Source: Boseongicola sp. SB0665_bin_10
GTDB lineage: Bacteria; Pseudomonadota; Alphaproteobacteria; Rhodobacterales; Rhodobacteraceae
DNA length: 52,727 nucleotides
Assembly: GCA_009838075.1 (NCBI GenBank)
Contig: VXSG01000025.1
Location: 1-52,727 of the forward strand
Direction: 5' to 3'
Positions 26,431 to 36,365 of this stretch are shown here, one piece after another. Made by a program: the position numbers and the translations under genes. A model generated the notes under the pieces. The model searched no databases. It worked only from the letters and a program-made list of their open reading frames with translations, and had not been told where the DNA came from. How positions within the stretch are numbered: the first letter of the stretch is position 1; each line of letters opens with the position of its first letter.

Positions 26431-27846
26431 ATGCATGATCCGGTGATCTGGTGGGTGCGGAAGGATCTGCGTCTTTCGGACAATCCTGCGCTTGCGTCGG
26501 CACTTGAGGCGGGAGGTCCGGTGATTCCGGTCTTCATCCTGGATGAAGTGTTCGAAACCTATGGTGCGGCGCCTCTCTGGCGGTTCGGATTGGGCGTCGC
26601 GGAATTTGCCAAGTCGCTGAATGCCGCAGGCTCCCGGCTGATCTGTCGTCGCGGCTCCGCGACGGACGTGTTGCTGGACGTCGCGTCCGAGACCGGGGCA
26701 AGGGCGATTCGGTGGGGCCGGGCGTATGATGCACCGCAGGTTGCTCGCGACAGGGCCGTGAAGGCCGCCCTGCAGAAAGCCTGCATCGACGGAGCAAGCG
26801 TTCCGGGAAGCCTCCTCTTCGAACCATGGTCGGTCCAGACCAGGGCCGGAGCGCACTTCAAGGTCTATTCGCCGTTTTGGCGGGCCGTCGGAGGAATCGA
26901 TGTGGACTTTCCGATGCCCCGTCCCGGGCGACTGCCTGCGCCCGCGACATGGCCAGCGGGCGAGGATGTTGCCGGCTGGGGCCTTGCGCGGCCGTTGCGG
27001 CGCGGTGCGTCCGTGGTTGCCCGGCACGTGACGATTGGCGAGGACGCAGCCCGGGACCGGCTGGAGTCCTTCGTCGAGGAAAGGATGGACGATTACGGCG
27101 AGCGAAGGGATTGTCTTGCGGAGCCGGCAACGTCCCGTCTCTCGGAACATCTGGCGTGGGGCGAGATCAGCCCTGCCACGTGCTGGCACGCAGCGGTGCG
27201 GCCGGCCCGGGATGGCAGGCCGGGCGCGGTTTCGTTCCTGACGGAGCTCGCTTGGCGCGAGTTTGCGTATCACCTTGCCTGGCACACGCCGTGGATTCTG
27301 GACCGCAACTGGCGGGAGGCGTGGGACCAGTTCCCCTGGTCCGAGGATGACGGCACGACCGGGGTGCGCGCGTGGCGGCAGGGGCGAACGGGCGTGCGCC
27401 TCGTCGATGCGGCGATGCGGGAGCTCTACGTCACGGGATACATGCACAACCGTGCCCGCATGATCGTGGCGAGCTTCCTGACCAAGCACCTGATGACGCA
27501 TTGGCGGGTGGGGCAACGCTGGTTCGAGGAGTGCCTGATTGATTGGGACCCTGCCTCGAATGCCATGGGATGGCAGTGGACCGCGGGAAGCGGGCCGGAT
27601 GCGGCGCCGTATTTCCGGGTGTTCAATCCGGATGCACAGCAGAAGAGATTCGACGGGGGCGGCGCCTACCTCCGTCGCTGGATCGCGGAAGGCGAGGCAA
27701 CCCCGTCGGCGACCGCCCTGTCCTACTTTGATGCGGTTCCGGAAAGCTGGGGGCTGTCGCCGACGGACGCCTATCCCGGACCGGTCGTGGATCTGGCGGA
27801 GGGCCGCGCCCGTGCGCTCGCGGCCTACACGTCGAGGTCGTTCTGA
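26431..27846 (+). CDS. phrB: Deoxyribodipyrimidine photo-lyase (class I CPD type)
   Basis: 471 residues. N-terminal Rossmann-like antenna domain (VIWWVRKDLRLSDNPAL; residues 1-130), then the helical FAD domain (~200-471). Diagnostic are TSRLSEHLAWGEISPATCWH, FLTELAWREFAYHLAW, the DAAMRELYVTGYMHNRARMI catalytic block and DWDPASNAMGWQWTAGSG. It repairs UV-induced cyclobutane dimers using blue light. Some bacterial cryptochromes look similar, but the conserved WxxTGYMHNR-type block favours a photolyase. ATG at 26431 after GGAGGGC; earlier in-frame codons lack homology. Confidence 0.93.
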   Translation: MHDPVIWWVRKDLRLSDNPALASALEAGGPVIPVFILDEVFETYGAAPLWRFGLGVAEFAKSLNAAGSRLICRRGSATDVLLDVASETGARAIRWGRAYDAPQVARDRAVKAALQKACIDGASVPGSLLFEPWSVQTRAGAHFKVYSPFWRAVGGIDVDFPMPRPGRLPAPATWPAGEDVAGWGLARPLRRGASVVARHVTIGEDAARDRLESFVEERMDDYGERRDCLAEPATSRLSEHLAWGEISPATCWHAAVRPARDGRPGAVSFLTELAWREFAYHLAWHTPWILDRNWREAWDQFPWSEDDGTTGVRAWRQGRTGVRLVDAAMRELYVTGYMHNRARMIVASFLTKHLMTHWRVGQRWFEECLIDWDPASNAMGWQWTAGSGPDAAPYFRVFNPDAQQKRFDGGGAYLRRWIAEGEATPSATALSYFDAVPESWGLSPTDAYPGPVVDLAEGRARALAAYTSRSF

Positions 27847-28032
27847 ACGACGGACTGCGAAACGACGTTCGGGCGGTCGACGACGGCTTGCCCGAATCGT
27901 GCCAGCGGCGACAGCCCGGCCAATGCTCGGCTCGCACGGTTCGCGTGCATGTGCCTTGGCATGCATCATGTTGGCAGCCGCACCGTCCGCGTGACTGATT
28001 CGGCTGATCTCGGATGCCTTTCCTAGATTTTG

Positions 28033-28059
28033 TGGGAATTCATGGGAATTTTTTTGGGA
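28033..28059 (+). promoter_or_regulatory. MraZ box (three TGGGA direct repeats) upstream of the dcw cluster
   Basis: TGGGA occurs at 28033-28037, 28043-28047 and 28055-28059, in an AT-rich island. MraZ operators are direct TGGGN repeats separated by 5 nt; the first spacer is 5 nt and the second is 7 nt. MraZ bound here would autoregulate the operon. The box lies about 380 nt upstream of the mraZ start. Confidence 0.65.
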
Positions 28060-28163
28060 GCATATATTGTGCTTTTTTGCAAGAATTTGGCTCATAACAG
28101 CAATATTTAGGCAGAAACTTGCCAAAGTGAACTTGGATCTGCACAATTTCCGAAAAAATATGC

Positions 28164-28191
28164 TTGCATTCCATGCTTTCCCATGTAGTAT
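28164..28191 (+). promoter_or_regulatory. Candidate sigma-70-type promoter for the dcw operon
   Basis: TTGCAT at 28164-28169 and TAGTAT at 28186-28191 are separated by 16 nt, within the AT-rich stretch 28020-28200 that stands out from its GC-rich surroundings. Transcription from here would give a leader of about 240 nt before mraZ. Another promoter nearer the MraZ box is possible. The remaining part of 27847-28441 shows no gene. Confidence 0.4.
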
Positions 28192-28441
28192 CCACGATAC
28201 CGGAAGGAGCGGGGCATGAATCGGGACGAAGCGATCCCGGAAACGAGGCAAGAGGTTTCATACAGGCTCCCCTCATCCGAAACGAAAGATCCGGCGCGCG
28301 GGCGAGCAGACATCCCCCCAGGTGGCGCGCGCAGCTGGACCTTCCCGGGAACGGGACGAGGGCGGCGGATCGGACACTCTGGCAGCAATCCGATCCGCCG
28401 TTCTCCGTATGAGGGGCCGGAACAGGAGGCTATGCGGGACA

Positions 28442-28942
28442 GTGGTCCGGAGATTCAGGGGCGAGGGTGTCCAGAAAGTGGACACCAAGGGGCGCGTGTC
28501 GATCCCCGCCAGCTATCGCGCCGTGCTGCGCGACGGCGACCCGACCTGGTCCGAGGGCAAGATGCCCGAATTCGTCATCGTGTACGGTGACAGGCGACGG
28601 GACTACCTGGAGTGCTTCACCGTCGATGCGGCGAACGAGGTGGACGAGCGGATCAGCCGGATGCCGCGCGGGTCTCGCAAGCGCCGGGCCCTGGAGCGTC
28701 TCTTCAACGGCCAGTCGCTGTCCGCGTCGGTCGACGAGACCGGGCGCATTGTCCTTCCACTCAAGCAGCGCCAGAAGATTGGCATCGAGGACAAGGCCTA
28801 CTTCGTGGCGATGGGGGACACGTTCCAGGTCTGGAAGCCCGAAACCTACATGGCTTCCGAGGCCCCCATAGACGAGTTGCTCAACACGATGCCGGAAGGC
28901 GCTGACATCTGGACCCTTCTGGACGACGGTGAAGGCGACTAG
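28442..28942 (+). CDS. mraZ: Transcriptional regulator MraZ
   Basis: 166 residues with two AbrB-like SpoVT/MraZ repeats. Repeat 1 is VDTKGRVSIPASYRAVL near residue 13; repeat 2 is VDETGRIVLPLKQRQKIG near 96. MraZ binds TGGGN repeats and controls its own division/cell-wall operon; matching repeats lie upstream. I choose the GTG at 28442 because VVRRFRGE is where the family begins. AGGAGG stands 12 nt before it, a rather long spacing; in-frame codons further upstream would add non-homologous residues. rsmH starts 3 nt after the stop. Confidence 0.9.
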   Translation: MVRRFRGEGVQKVDTKGRVSIPASYRAVLRDGDPTWSEGKMPEFVIVYGDRRRDYLECFTVDAANEVDERISRMPRGSRKRRALERLFNGQSLSASVDETGRIVLPLKQRQKIGIEDKAYFVAMGDTFQVWKPETYMASEAPIDELLNTMPEGADIWTLLDDGEGD

Positions 28943-28945
28943 GCG

Positions 28946-29935
28946 ATGTCTGCCGCCGCCCGCGAGGCCGCCGACCCGCCGCACGTTCCCGTTCTCCTTG
29001 ACGCCATCCTGACCATGTGCGCGCCCGTGCACGGCGTTTGGCTCGACGGAACATTTGGAGCGGGCGGGCATTCCCGGGGCCTGCTCGATGCAGGCGCGGA
29101 TCGGGTGATCGCACTGGATCGAGATCCGAACGTGATCGAGATGGCTGCACGCTTGTCCGAAGCCTATGGCGGCCGGCTGGATCTCGTCGAGGGGACGTTC
29201 TCCGAACTGGATCGCCATGCAAGACCCGGACTGGACGGCGTGGTCCTGGACCTGGGCGTGTCGTCCATGCAGCTCGACCAGGCCGAGCGGGGCTTCTCGT
29301 TCCTGGCGGACGGGCCCCTGGACATGAGAATGAGCGGTTCCGGAAGGAGCGCGGCCGACATCGTCGGCGGAGCGAGCGAAACAATGCTTGCGGACATCCT
29401 CTTTCACTATGGAGAGGAACGGGCCGCACGCTCGATTGCGCGCGCCATCGTCAATCGGAGGAAGGACGCGCCGATCGAGACGACACGCGCGCTCGCGCAG
29501 GTCATCGAGGCGGCCCTGCCACGGCAGAAGCCGGGCGCAAGCCACCCGGCAACACGCACGTTTCAGGCACTGAGGATCGCGGTGAATGACGAATTCACGC
29601 AATTGGCCGGGGGGCTCGAGGCCGCGGAACGGGCGCTTCGGCCCGGCGGCTGGCTTGCCGTGGTGAGTTTCCATTCGCTTGAGGACCGGGTCGTGAAGCG
29701 ATTCTTCCAGGAGCGTTCCGGCCGTGGGGGTCGTGCAAGCCGGCACCTGCCGGAAGGTCCGGCGCAGGCGCCGCGCTTCGCCGCCCGCAGCAAGGCGGTC
29801 CTTCCATCTGCGGCGGAGGTGGCGCGCAACCCGCGCGCGCGGTCTGCGCGGCTGCGGCTCGGTCGGCGCACGGCAGCTTCGGCCGGTCCCGCGGACCGGT
29901 CGCGACTGGGGCTGCCAAGGGAGATATTGCCGTGA
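28946..29935 (+). CDS. rsmH: 16S rRNA (cytosine(1402)-N(4))-methyltransferase
   Basis: 329 residues. [10 protein letters not shown], the SAM-binding motif [15 protein letters not shown] at 33-47, [27 protein letters not shown] and the C-terminal [16 protein letters not shown] are RsmH (MraW) hallmarks. It methylates N4 of C1402 in the ribosomal decoding centre. Second gene of the dcw cluster; its 3' end overlaps ftsL by 4 nt. Confidence 0.96.
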   Translation: MSAAAREAADPPHVPVLLDAILTMCAPVHGVWLDGTFGAGGHSRGLLDAGADRVIALDRDPNVIEMAARLSEAYGGRLDLVEGTFSELDRHARPGLDGVVLDLGVSSMQLDQAERGFSFLADGPLDMRMSGSGRSAADIVGGASETMLADILFHYGEERAARSIARAIVNRRKDAPIETTRALAQVIEAALPRQKPGASHPATRTFQALRIAVNDEFTQLAGGLEAAERALRPGGWLAVVSFHSLEDRVVKRFFQERSGRGGRASRHLPEGPAQAPRFAARSKAVLPSAAEVARNPRARSARLRLGRRTAASAGPADRSRLGLPREILP

Positions 29936-30258
29936 AGACGCTTTTCTGCCTGGTCACCGCGACCGTTGTCCTGGCGCTTGCCGTATGGGCGTATCGTCAG
30001 AACTACGAGACCCAGGCGCGCCTGAAGGAAGTGGACGGGTTGCACGCGGAAATCGCAAACTTGCGTGGGCGGGCATCGATGCTGCGTGCCGAATGGGCTT
30101 ACCTGAACAAGCCTGAGCGGCTGGAAGATCTCGCGACCCAGAACTTTGACCGGCTGCGGCTCCTGGAACTTGGCCCCGGCAACTTTCGGCGGATCGATCA
30201 GATTCCGTTCCCGGCGGCGCCAGCCCTGGCGGTCTCGCTTGATGGAGGCGACGAATGA
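29932..30258 (+). CDS. ftsL: Cell division protein FtsL
   Basis: 108 residues: a short cytoplasmic start, one transmembrane helix ([18 protein letters not shown]) and a periplasmic coiled coil with a heptad pattern ([19 protein letters not shown]), then [14 protein letters not shown], the part best conserved among alphaproteobacterial FtsL. It forms the FtsQLB complex that triggers septal synthesis. Sequence is poorly conserved generally, but position between rsmH and ftsI, with 4-nt overlaps on both sides, makes the call safe. Confidence 0.92.
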   Translation: MKTLFCLVTATVVLALAVWAYRQNYETQARLKEVDGLHAEIANLRGRASMLRAEWAYLNKPERLEDLATQNFDRLRLLELGPGNFRRIDQIPFPAAPALAVSLDGGDE

Positions 30259-32033
30259 CCAGAATTCCGCTTCGACCATTGGCCCGGATCATTGCGGCGC
30301 GGCAGACGGGCGAGAATCCGGACGAGATCGAGCGCGACAACCTCGAAGCGCGCCACGAGGCGGGCCGCGACCGCCTGCGCGAGCGTGCGGAGGGTCGCCT
30401 TCTGGCGCTGGGACTGGTTTTTCTGGTCGCGTTCCTGACCGTCGGCATAAAAATGGCGGCTTTGGCCACGTCGGATCCAGCCGAGCCCAAGGCTGCGGCG
30501 AGCGGCACCCAGATCGTTGCCGCGCGCGCGGACATCACCGACCGGAACGGTCGCATTCTCGCGACCAACCTGTCGACCCATTCCGTCTATGCCCAGCCGA
30601 AGCACCTAGTCAGTCCGGACGTTGCCGCACGCGAACTGGCGCGGATCTTTCCCGATCTCGACGAGGAACGCCTGTACCGTCAGTTCACCGGACCGAGAAA
30701 GTTCCTCTGGATCAAGCGCCGGATCAGCCCCGAGCAGCAGGATGCGGTCCAGGACATTGGCGAGCCCGGCCTCCTCTTCGGGCCGAGGGAGATGCGGCTG
30801 TATCCCAACGGGCGGCTTGCCGCGCACGTGCTGGGCGGGGCGAGCTTTGGCCGCGAGGGCGTGAGCGCAGCCGAGCTCGTCGGCGTTGCCGGAGTCGAAA
30901 AGGCGCTGGATGACGAGTTGCGTGATCCCGGTCGCGGCGACGTGCCATTGATCCTGTCGCTGGACCTGACCGTCCAGGCCGCCGTCGAGCACGTGCTTGA
31001 AGGCGGAATGCGCGTGCTGAATGCCAAGGGCGCCACCGCCGTCCTGATGGATGCCCGAAACGGGGAGATCCTGAGCCTCGTCAGCCTTCCGGACTTCGAC
31101 CCGAACGACAGGCCGTCGCATGTGGCGGCGGGCAAGCCGTCCGACAATCCAATCTTCAACCGTGCCGCGCAGGGCGTCTACGAGCTGGGCTCGACCTTCA
31201 AGGTCTTTGCGGCGGCCCAAGGCCTGGATGAGCGACTGGTTGCCCGCGACACCTTGATCGACACAAGGGGTCCGCTCAGGTGGGGTCGGCATTCGATCAA
31301 CGACTTTCGAAACTACGGACCGACCCTGAGCGTCGAGGATGTTGTCGTCAAGTCCTCGAACATCGGAACCGCCCGGATCGCCATGATGATCGGGAAGGAG
31401 CGGCAAATGGAGTTCCTTGAACGCCTCGGCCTGTTCTCGCCGGTGCCGCTCGAACTGGTCGAGGCGCGGACCGCACGGCCGCTTGTGCCCAGGAACTGGT
31501 CGGAAATACACACGATCACGGTGTCTTACGGCCACGGGATTTCGGTTTCGCCGCTGCATCTTGCCGCGGCATACGCATCGATTCTGAACGGAGGCACGAA
31601 AGTCGTGCCGACGCTCGTCAAGGGAGCGGTGCCAACGGGCGAGCGGGTCGTGAGCGCCGACACGTCGAGGCACATGCGCGAAATCCTTCGACTGGTCGTG
31701 ACACGAGGCACGGCGCGGCAGGCGGAGGTCGCCGGATATCATGTCGCGGGCAAGACCGGGACGGCAGACAAGCCGAATCCCCGGGGCGGCTATCATGACG
31801 ACAAGGTCATTGCCACGTTTGCGGGCGCATTCCCGGCCAATGATCCAAGATACGCGCTTGTTGTCGTTCTCGACGAACCGGTCGAAACGAGTGGTCCGGA
31901 GCCTCGGCGAACGGCAGGATGGACGGCTGTTCCCGTCGCTGCGGAGATCATTCGCCGTGCGGCGCCCATTCTGGGACTTGCCCCCGACATTGAAAGCCCC
32001 GGCAGGCCGGGTGTAGAGTTGGCGCAGTTCTGA
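30255..32033 (+). CDS. ftsI: Septal peptidoglycan transpeptidase FtsI (PBP3)
   Basis: 592 residues. Cytoplasmic segment of ~48 residues, one transmembrane helix (49-70), a dimerisation/pedestal domain beginning near 85, and the penicillin-binding transpeptidase domain. Catalytic motifs are complete: Ser313-x-x-Lys316 in GSTFK, SSN at 367-369 and KTG at 500-502. It cross-links septal peptidoglycan with FtsW. Overlaps ftsL by 4 nt and is followed by murE after 9 nt. ftsW is not in this window. Confidence 0.96.
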   Translation: MTRIPLRPLARIIAARQTGENPDEIERDNLEARHEAGRDRLRERAEGRLLALGLVFLVAFLTVGIKMAALATSDPAEPKAAASGTQIVAARADITDRNGRILATNLSTHSVYAQPKHLVSPDVAARELARIFPDLDEERLYRQFTGPRKFLWIKRRISPEQQDAVQDIGEPGLLFGPREMRLYPNGRLAAHVLGGASFGREGVSAAELVGVAGVEKALDDELRDPGRGDVPLILSLDLTVQAAVEHVLEGGMRVLNAKGATAVLMDARNGEILSLVSLPDFDPNDRPSHVAAGKPSDNPIFNRAAQGVYELGSTFKVFAAAQGLDERLVARDTLIDTRGPLRWGRHSINDFRNYGPTLSVEDVVVKSSNIGTARIAMMIGKERQMEFLERLGLFSPVPLELVEARTARPLVPRNWSEIHTITVSYGHGISVSPLHLAAAYASILNGGTKVVPTLVKGAVPTGERVVSADTSRHMREILRLVVTRGTARQAEVAGYHVAGKTGTADKPNPRGGYHDDKVIATFAGAFPANDPRYALVVVLDEPVETSGPEPRRTAGWTAVPVAAEIIRRAAPILGLAPDIESPGRPGVELAQF

Positions 32034-32042
32034 TCAGGGGCC

Positions 32043-33551
32043 GTGTCGATGCAGACCCAGGCAAGATCCAGAAGCTTGGCTGCGCTCGGGCTGGCCGCAA
32101 GGAATGCCGCTGAAGTCCGGATAACCGGCCTTGCCGCCGACAGCCGGGAGGTGCGCGAGGGCTTCCTGTTCGCGGCGCTTCCGGGAACCAGGGAGCACGG
32201 TGCGAGTCACGTGGGTGAGGCCGTGCAGAACAAGGCCGGTGCCGTCCTGACCGACCGCGAAGGTGCCGCGATTGCCGGCAGTGCGCTGGCTTCCGGCAAT
32301 GTGCCGCTCGTGGTCGTCGAGGAACCGCGCGAGGCGCTGGCTCTCGCCGCGGCGCTCTGGTTCGAGGCGCAGCCGGAAGTTCAGGTCGCGATAACCGGGA
32401 CAAACGGCAAGACGAGCGTCGCGAGCTTTACCCGGCAACTCTGGAGCGAGATGGGTGCGGAGGCGGTCAATTTCGGGACGACCGGAATAGAGGGAGCCTG
32501 TACCGCTTCGCTGGCGCATACGACGCCAGGCCCGATCGAGTTGCACGGCGCGCTTGCGCGGATCGCCAAGGATGGCATCACCCATGTGGCGATGGAAGCC
32601 TCCAGTCATGGTCTCGCGCAGCGACGGGTTGACGGCGTGCGCCTCCGGGCGGCGGCCTTCACCAATCTCGGCCGGGAACACCTGGACTATCATGCCGATC
32701 TCGAGGATTACTTCGCGGCGAAGGCGGGGCTGTTCTCGCGCGTGCTGCCCGAGGACGGGACGGCCGTCGTCAATGTCGACGGTCCCTGGGGCGCGCGCAT
32801 GGTCGAAGTGGTGGAAGCGCACGGCCAGGACCTGCTTACGGTCGGACGCAACAGCAAGGCCGCGCTGCAGATCGTGGGGCAGAGATACGACGCAACCGGC
32901 CAGGAACTGCGCTTTGAATGGGCCGGGCGCATCCATCAGGCGAGGCTGGGGCTCATCGGCGGCTTTCAGGCCGAGAACGCGTTGCTGGCTGCCTGCCTCT
33001 GCATATCAACAGGCGCGGACCCGGTGGAGACGTTCGATTCCATGCATGCCTTGCAGCCCGTGCGGGGACGAATGCAGTTTGCGGCCAGGCGAGAGAACGG
33101 TGCGACCGTCTTCGTCGATTTTGCACACACGTCCGAGGCGCTGGCCACGGCTCTGCGTGCGCTCCGGCCCCACGTGCTCGGGCGGCTGCTCGTCGTGTTC
33201 GGTGCAGGCGGCGATCGGGACAGGGGCAAGCGCCCGCTGATGGGACGCGCCGCGGCGGATCATGCGGACGTCGTGTTCGTCACTGACGACAATCCGCGAA
33301 GCGAAGACCCGGATCTGATCAGGGCCGAAATCCTTGCGGGCACGCGGGACCGTTCCTCCGACGTTGCCGAGGTTGGCGACCGGGCGGAGGCGATCCTGCG
33401 CGCTGTCGACACGCTTGGCGCGGGCGACACGCTTCTTGTTGCGGGCAAGGGCCACGAGACCGGACAGATCGTGGGTGACGCGGTCCTGCCGTTCGATGAC
33501 GTGGAGCAGGTGAGCATGGCCGTGGCCGTGCTCGACGGCAAGGGCCTGTGA
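32043..33551 (+). CDS. murE: UDP-MurNAc-tripeptide synthetase MurE (meso-DAP-adding)
   Basis: 502 residues, three-domain Mur ligase. ATP loop GTNGKT at 119-124; the carbamylated-Lys region and EASSHGLAQRRVDG follow; the substrate motif DNPRSEDP in the C-terminal domain specifies meso-diaminopimelate rather than lysine. Cytoplasmic step adding DAP to UDP-MurNAc-L-Ala-D-Glu. It starts with GTG at 32043, with an ATG two codons later as the alternative. It overlaps murF by 4 nt (GTGA). Confidence 0.96.
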   Translation: MSMQTQARSRSLAALGLAARNAAEVRITGLAADSREVREGFLFAALPGTREHGASHVGEAVQNKAGAVLTDREGAAIAGSALASGNVPLVVVEEPREALALAAALWFEAQPEVQVAITGTNGKTSVASFTRQLWSEMGAEAVNFGTTGIEGACTASLAHTTPGPIELHGALARIAKDGITHVAMEASSHGLAQRRVDGVRLRAAAFTNLGREHLDYHADLEDYFAAKAGLFSRVLPEDGTAVVNVDGPWGARMVEVVEAHGQDLLTVGRNSKAALQIVGQRYDATGQELRFEWAGRIHQARLGLIGGFQAENALLAACLCISTGADPVETFDSMHALQPVRGRMQFAARRENGATVFVDFAHTSEALATALRALRPHVLGRLLVVFGAGGDRDRGKRPLMGRAAADHADVVFVTDDNPRSEDPDLIRAEILAGTRDRSSDVAEVGDRAEAILRAVDTLGAGDTLLVAGKGHETGQIVGDAVLPFDDVEQVSMAVAVLDGKGL

Positions 33552-34999
33552 GCGCGCTTTGGACCTCCGGGACGGCTCTCGCTGCGGTGGGAGGATCTTC
33601 GAGCGGTTCCGCTTGGGAGGGGTCCGGCGTCTCGATCGACACGAGAACGCTCGAGCCGGGAGACCTGTTTGTCGCGTTGCGCGACAGGCGTGACGGCCAT
33701 GACTTTGTCGCGGAAGCCTTCCGCAAGGGCGCGGCGGCCGCACTGGTCTCACGCGTGCCAGGGGACGTTGGCCGGGACGCGTGCCTTCTGATCTGCGACG
33801 ACGTGCAGGCAGGACTGGAACGGCTTGCAGCGGCTTCGCGCTCGCGAACCGACGCGAAGCTGGTTGCGGTGACCGGTTCGGCGGGCAAGACGTCGACAAA
33901 GGAAATGCTTCGGCATGTCCTGGGGCGACAGGGAAGAACGCACGCTTCGGAGGCGAGTTTCAACAACCACTGGGGCGTTCCGCTGACCTTGGCGCGCATG
34001 CCGCCGGATGCCGACTACGCGGTGATCGAAATCGGCATGAACCGTCCCGGCGAGATCGCGCCGCTCGCGCGTATGGCGCGGCCGCATGTCGCGATAGTCA
34101 CGACTGTCGCGCCAGCGCATCTGGAGGCGTTTTCGGGAATCGAGGAAATTGCCATAGAAAAGGGTTCCATATTTCAGGGACTTGAGCCCGGCGGCGTCGC
34201 AGTCTTCAACGCGGACGTGGAAACGGCGCCGATCCTGGAGGCGGAGGCAAGGCTCCATGCGGCTCGCCAGGTCGGGTTCGGAGAATGCGCGCAGGCCGTG
34301 CTTCGCGCCGAGCGCATGACGCTGACCGCCGAAGCGAGTGTCGTCGAGGGCAGGCTTGATGATGGTTCGTTCCTCATGAAGATAGGGGCGCCCGGACGGC
34401 ACCTTGCCATGAATGCAATGTCGGCGATTGGAGCGGCGAGCCTTGCTGGAGCGGACCTGGACATTGCCGTCTGCGACATCGGAAGCTGGAGAGTGCCGAA
34501 GGGCCGCGGCCGGCACGAGACGATCCTCCTGGATCCGGTCGACAACCTCGGGATCGAGTTGATCGATGACGCATTCAATGCAAATCCGGCATCGATGGCA
34601 GCGGCCCTCGAGGTGCTGGCGGTCACGCAGCCGGCGGCTGGAACCGGCCGCGCTGCCGCGGGGCGCAGGATTGCGATACTTGGCGACATGCTCGAACTGG
34701 GGTCCGGCGAGGCGCTGCTTCACGCCCAACTGGCGGATCATCCCGCGATGGAAAGGATTGATCGTGTCATCTGCGTGGGGCAGAGAGTGCGGGCGCTTCA
34801 CGACGCATTGCCGGGCGAGCGGCAGGGGCCGTGGGTCAGGACGGCCGAGGAGCTTGCGGAAACGGTGCACAGGCATCTGTCAGCAGGCGATGTGGTGCTG
34901 GTCAAGGGTTCGAAGGGATCAAGGGCGAGTCTCGTGGCCGAGGCGATACGTGCCCTGGGCAAGGTGCATGCCGGGGACGAACAGAAGGAATTGGATTGA
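33548..34999 (+). CDS. murF: UDP-MurNAc-pentapeptide synthetase MurF
   Basis: 483 residues. ATP loop GSAGKTS at 110-116, the [12 protein letters not shown] segment near 137, [10 protein letters not shown] near 161 and [12 protein letters not shown] in the C-terminal half are MurF signatures. It adds D-Ala-D-Ala to complete the cytoplasmic pentapeptide precursor. GTG start overlapping the murE stop; its TGA shares one base with the mraY ATG. Confidence 0.95.
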   Translation: MSALWTSGTALAAVGGSSSGSAWEGSGVSIDTRTLEPGDLFVALRDRRDGHDFVAEAFRKGAAAALVSRVPGDVGRDACLLICDDVQAGLERLAAASRSRTDAKLVAVTGSAGKTSTKEMLRHVLGRQGRTHASEASFNNHWGVPLTLARMPPDADYAVIEIGMNRPGEIAPLARMARPHVAIVTTVAPAHLEAFSGIEEIAIEKGSIFQGLEPGGVAVFNADVETAPILEAEARLHAARQVGFGECAQAVLRAERMTLTAEASVVEGRLDDGSFLMKIGAPGRHLAMNAMSAIGAASLAGADLDIAVCDIGSWRVPKGRGRHETILLDPVDNLGIELIDDAFNANPASMAAALEVLAVTQPAAGTGRAAAGRRIAILGDMLELGSGEALLHAQLADHPAMERIDRVICVGQRVRALHDALPGERQGPWVRTAEELAETVHRHLSAGDVVLVKGSKGSRASLVAEAIRALGKVHAGDEQKELD

Positions 35000-36081
35000 T
35001 GCTTTACTGGCTGACTGCGTTTTCGGATGGCGGAGATTTCTTCAACCTGTTCAGGTACATAACGTTCAGGTCTGGAGGCGCCTTCTTCTCGGCGCTGGCG
35101 TTCGGGTTTCTCTTCGGGCGCCCGCTGATCAATCTCCTGCGCACCAAGCAGAAGCACGGCCAGCCGATCCGGGATGACGGGCCCGAGAACCACCTTGCGT
35201 CCAAGGCCGGGACTCCGACCATGGGCGGCGTCCTGATCCTCGGCGCCCTCGTGACGGCTTCGCTCCTTTGGGCTCGGCTGGACATTGGCTATGTCTGGAT
35301 GGTGTTGTTCGTGACAGTGGCCTTCGGCCTCATCGGCTTCATGGACGACTACAAGAAGGTCACCAGCAACTCGCATTCGGGAGTCTCGGGGCGGTTGCGG
35401 CTGCTTGCCGGCTTCGCCATCGCGACGGTGGTCGCGATCTGGGCGGCGTGGATGCATCCGCCGGAATTGCAGAATCAACTGGCCATTCCGGTCGTGAGCC
35501 TGCTCTGGAACATCGGCATCTTCTTCGTGCCCTTCACCATGTTCGTGATCGTCGGAGCGGCCAACGCGGTCAACCTGACGGACGGGCTGGACGGACTGGC
35601 GATCATGCCGGTGATGATCGCTGCCGGATCGCTGGGCGTGATTGCCTACGCGGTGGGACGAACCGACTTCACGGAGTATCTCGGCATCAATTACGTGCCC
35701 GGTACCGGCGAAATCCTCGTCTTTGTCTCTGCGCTGATCGGCGGAGGGCTAGGGTTTCTTTGGTACAACGCGCCACCGGCTGCCGTCTTCATGGGAGACA
35801 CGGGATCCCTGGCGCTCGGCGGTGCGCTTGGCGCAGTGGCAGTGGCGACCAAGCACGAGATCGTGCTGGCCATCATTGGCGGGCTGTTCGTTGTCGAGGC
35901 GCTCAGCGTGATCATACAGGTGGGCTACTTCAAGATCACCGGCAACCGGGTCTTCCTCATGGCGCCAATCCACCATCATTTCGAGAAGAAAGGGTGGGCC
36001 GAACCGCAGATCGTGATCCGGTTCTGGATCATCTCGCTGATCCTGGCGCTCGTTGGACTCGCCACGTTGAAGGTGAGATAG
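34999..36081 (+). CDS. mraY: Phospho-MurNAc-pentapeptide translocase MraY
   Basis: 360 residues and about ten transmembrane helices. Makes lipid I by moving phospho-MurNAc-pentapeptide onto undecaprenyl phosphate at the inner membrane. Conserved active-site elements: Asp-Asp in GFMDDYKK near 115, [10 protein letters not shown] near 194, the [12 protein letters not shown] Asp near 267 and [11 protein letters not shown] near 325. ATG at 34999 overlaps the murF stop; longer frames upstream lie inside murF. A 284-nt gap separates it from murD. Confidence 0.96.
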   Translation: MLYWLTAFSDGGDFFNLFRYITFRSGGAFFSALAFGFLFGRPLINLLRTKQKHGQPIRDDGPENHLASKAGTPTMGGVLILGALVTASLLWARLDIGYVWMVLFVTVAFGLIGFMDDYKKVTSNSHSGVSGRLRLLAGFAIATVVAIWAAWMHPPELQNQLAIPVVSLLWNIGIFFVPFTMFVIVGAANAVNLTDGLDGLAIMPVMIAAGSLGVIAYAVGRTDFTEYLGINYVPGTGEILVFVSALIGGGLGFLWYNAPPAAVFMGDTGSLALGGALGAVAVATKHEIVLAIIGGLFVVEALSVIIQVGYFKITGNRVFLMAPIHHHFEKKGWAEPQIVIRFWIISLILALVGLATLKVR

Positions 36082-36365
36082 CCGGTGGCAACTCGCCGTC
36101 ACCGCGCCTGGTTGACCCGAAACGGGGCAGTGCCTGCCCGAAGGGCCGGTCTGGCCCGGATCCAGGCGGGCGGCCGTCCCGTTCGATCGGTCATAGGTGA
36201 CGGGCGCTTTTCTTGCCGCAGCTCACGCGGTAGCCATTTTGGCGGGAGGCACTTCGACATGAAGCGCGTGTTGCACTGCCGATTCGCGTTCGAGCCGATG
36301 TCGGCACGGGAACCTGCCGCAAGGATTGGCGGTTCGGCATTGCCGGGACGCAAGGAGATTCCCGG

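Noticed and set aside
26098-28251. Long minus-strand open frame of 717 codons antisense to the photolyase gene
   Set aside because: Arg/Pro/His-rich composition, no family resemblance, and it lies opposite a well-conserved gene. Long shadow frames are expected in high-GC DNA. The same applies to the 873-codon frame opposite polA (1946-4567) and the 715-codon frame at 41926-44073.
36082-36365. Possible small gene between mraY and murD
   Set aside because: The open frames there have no homology or ribosome-binding site. The stretch has short GC-rich inverted repeats only.
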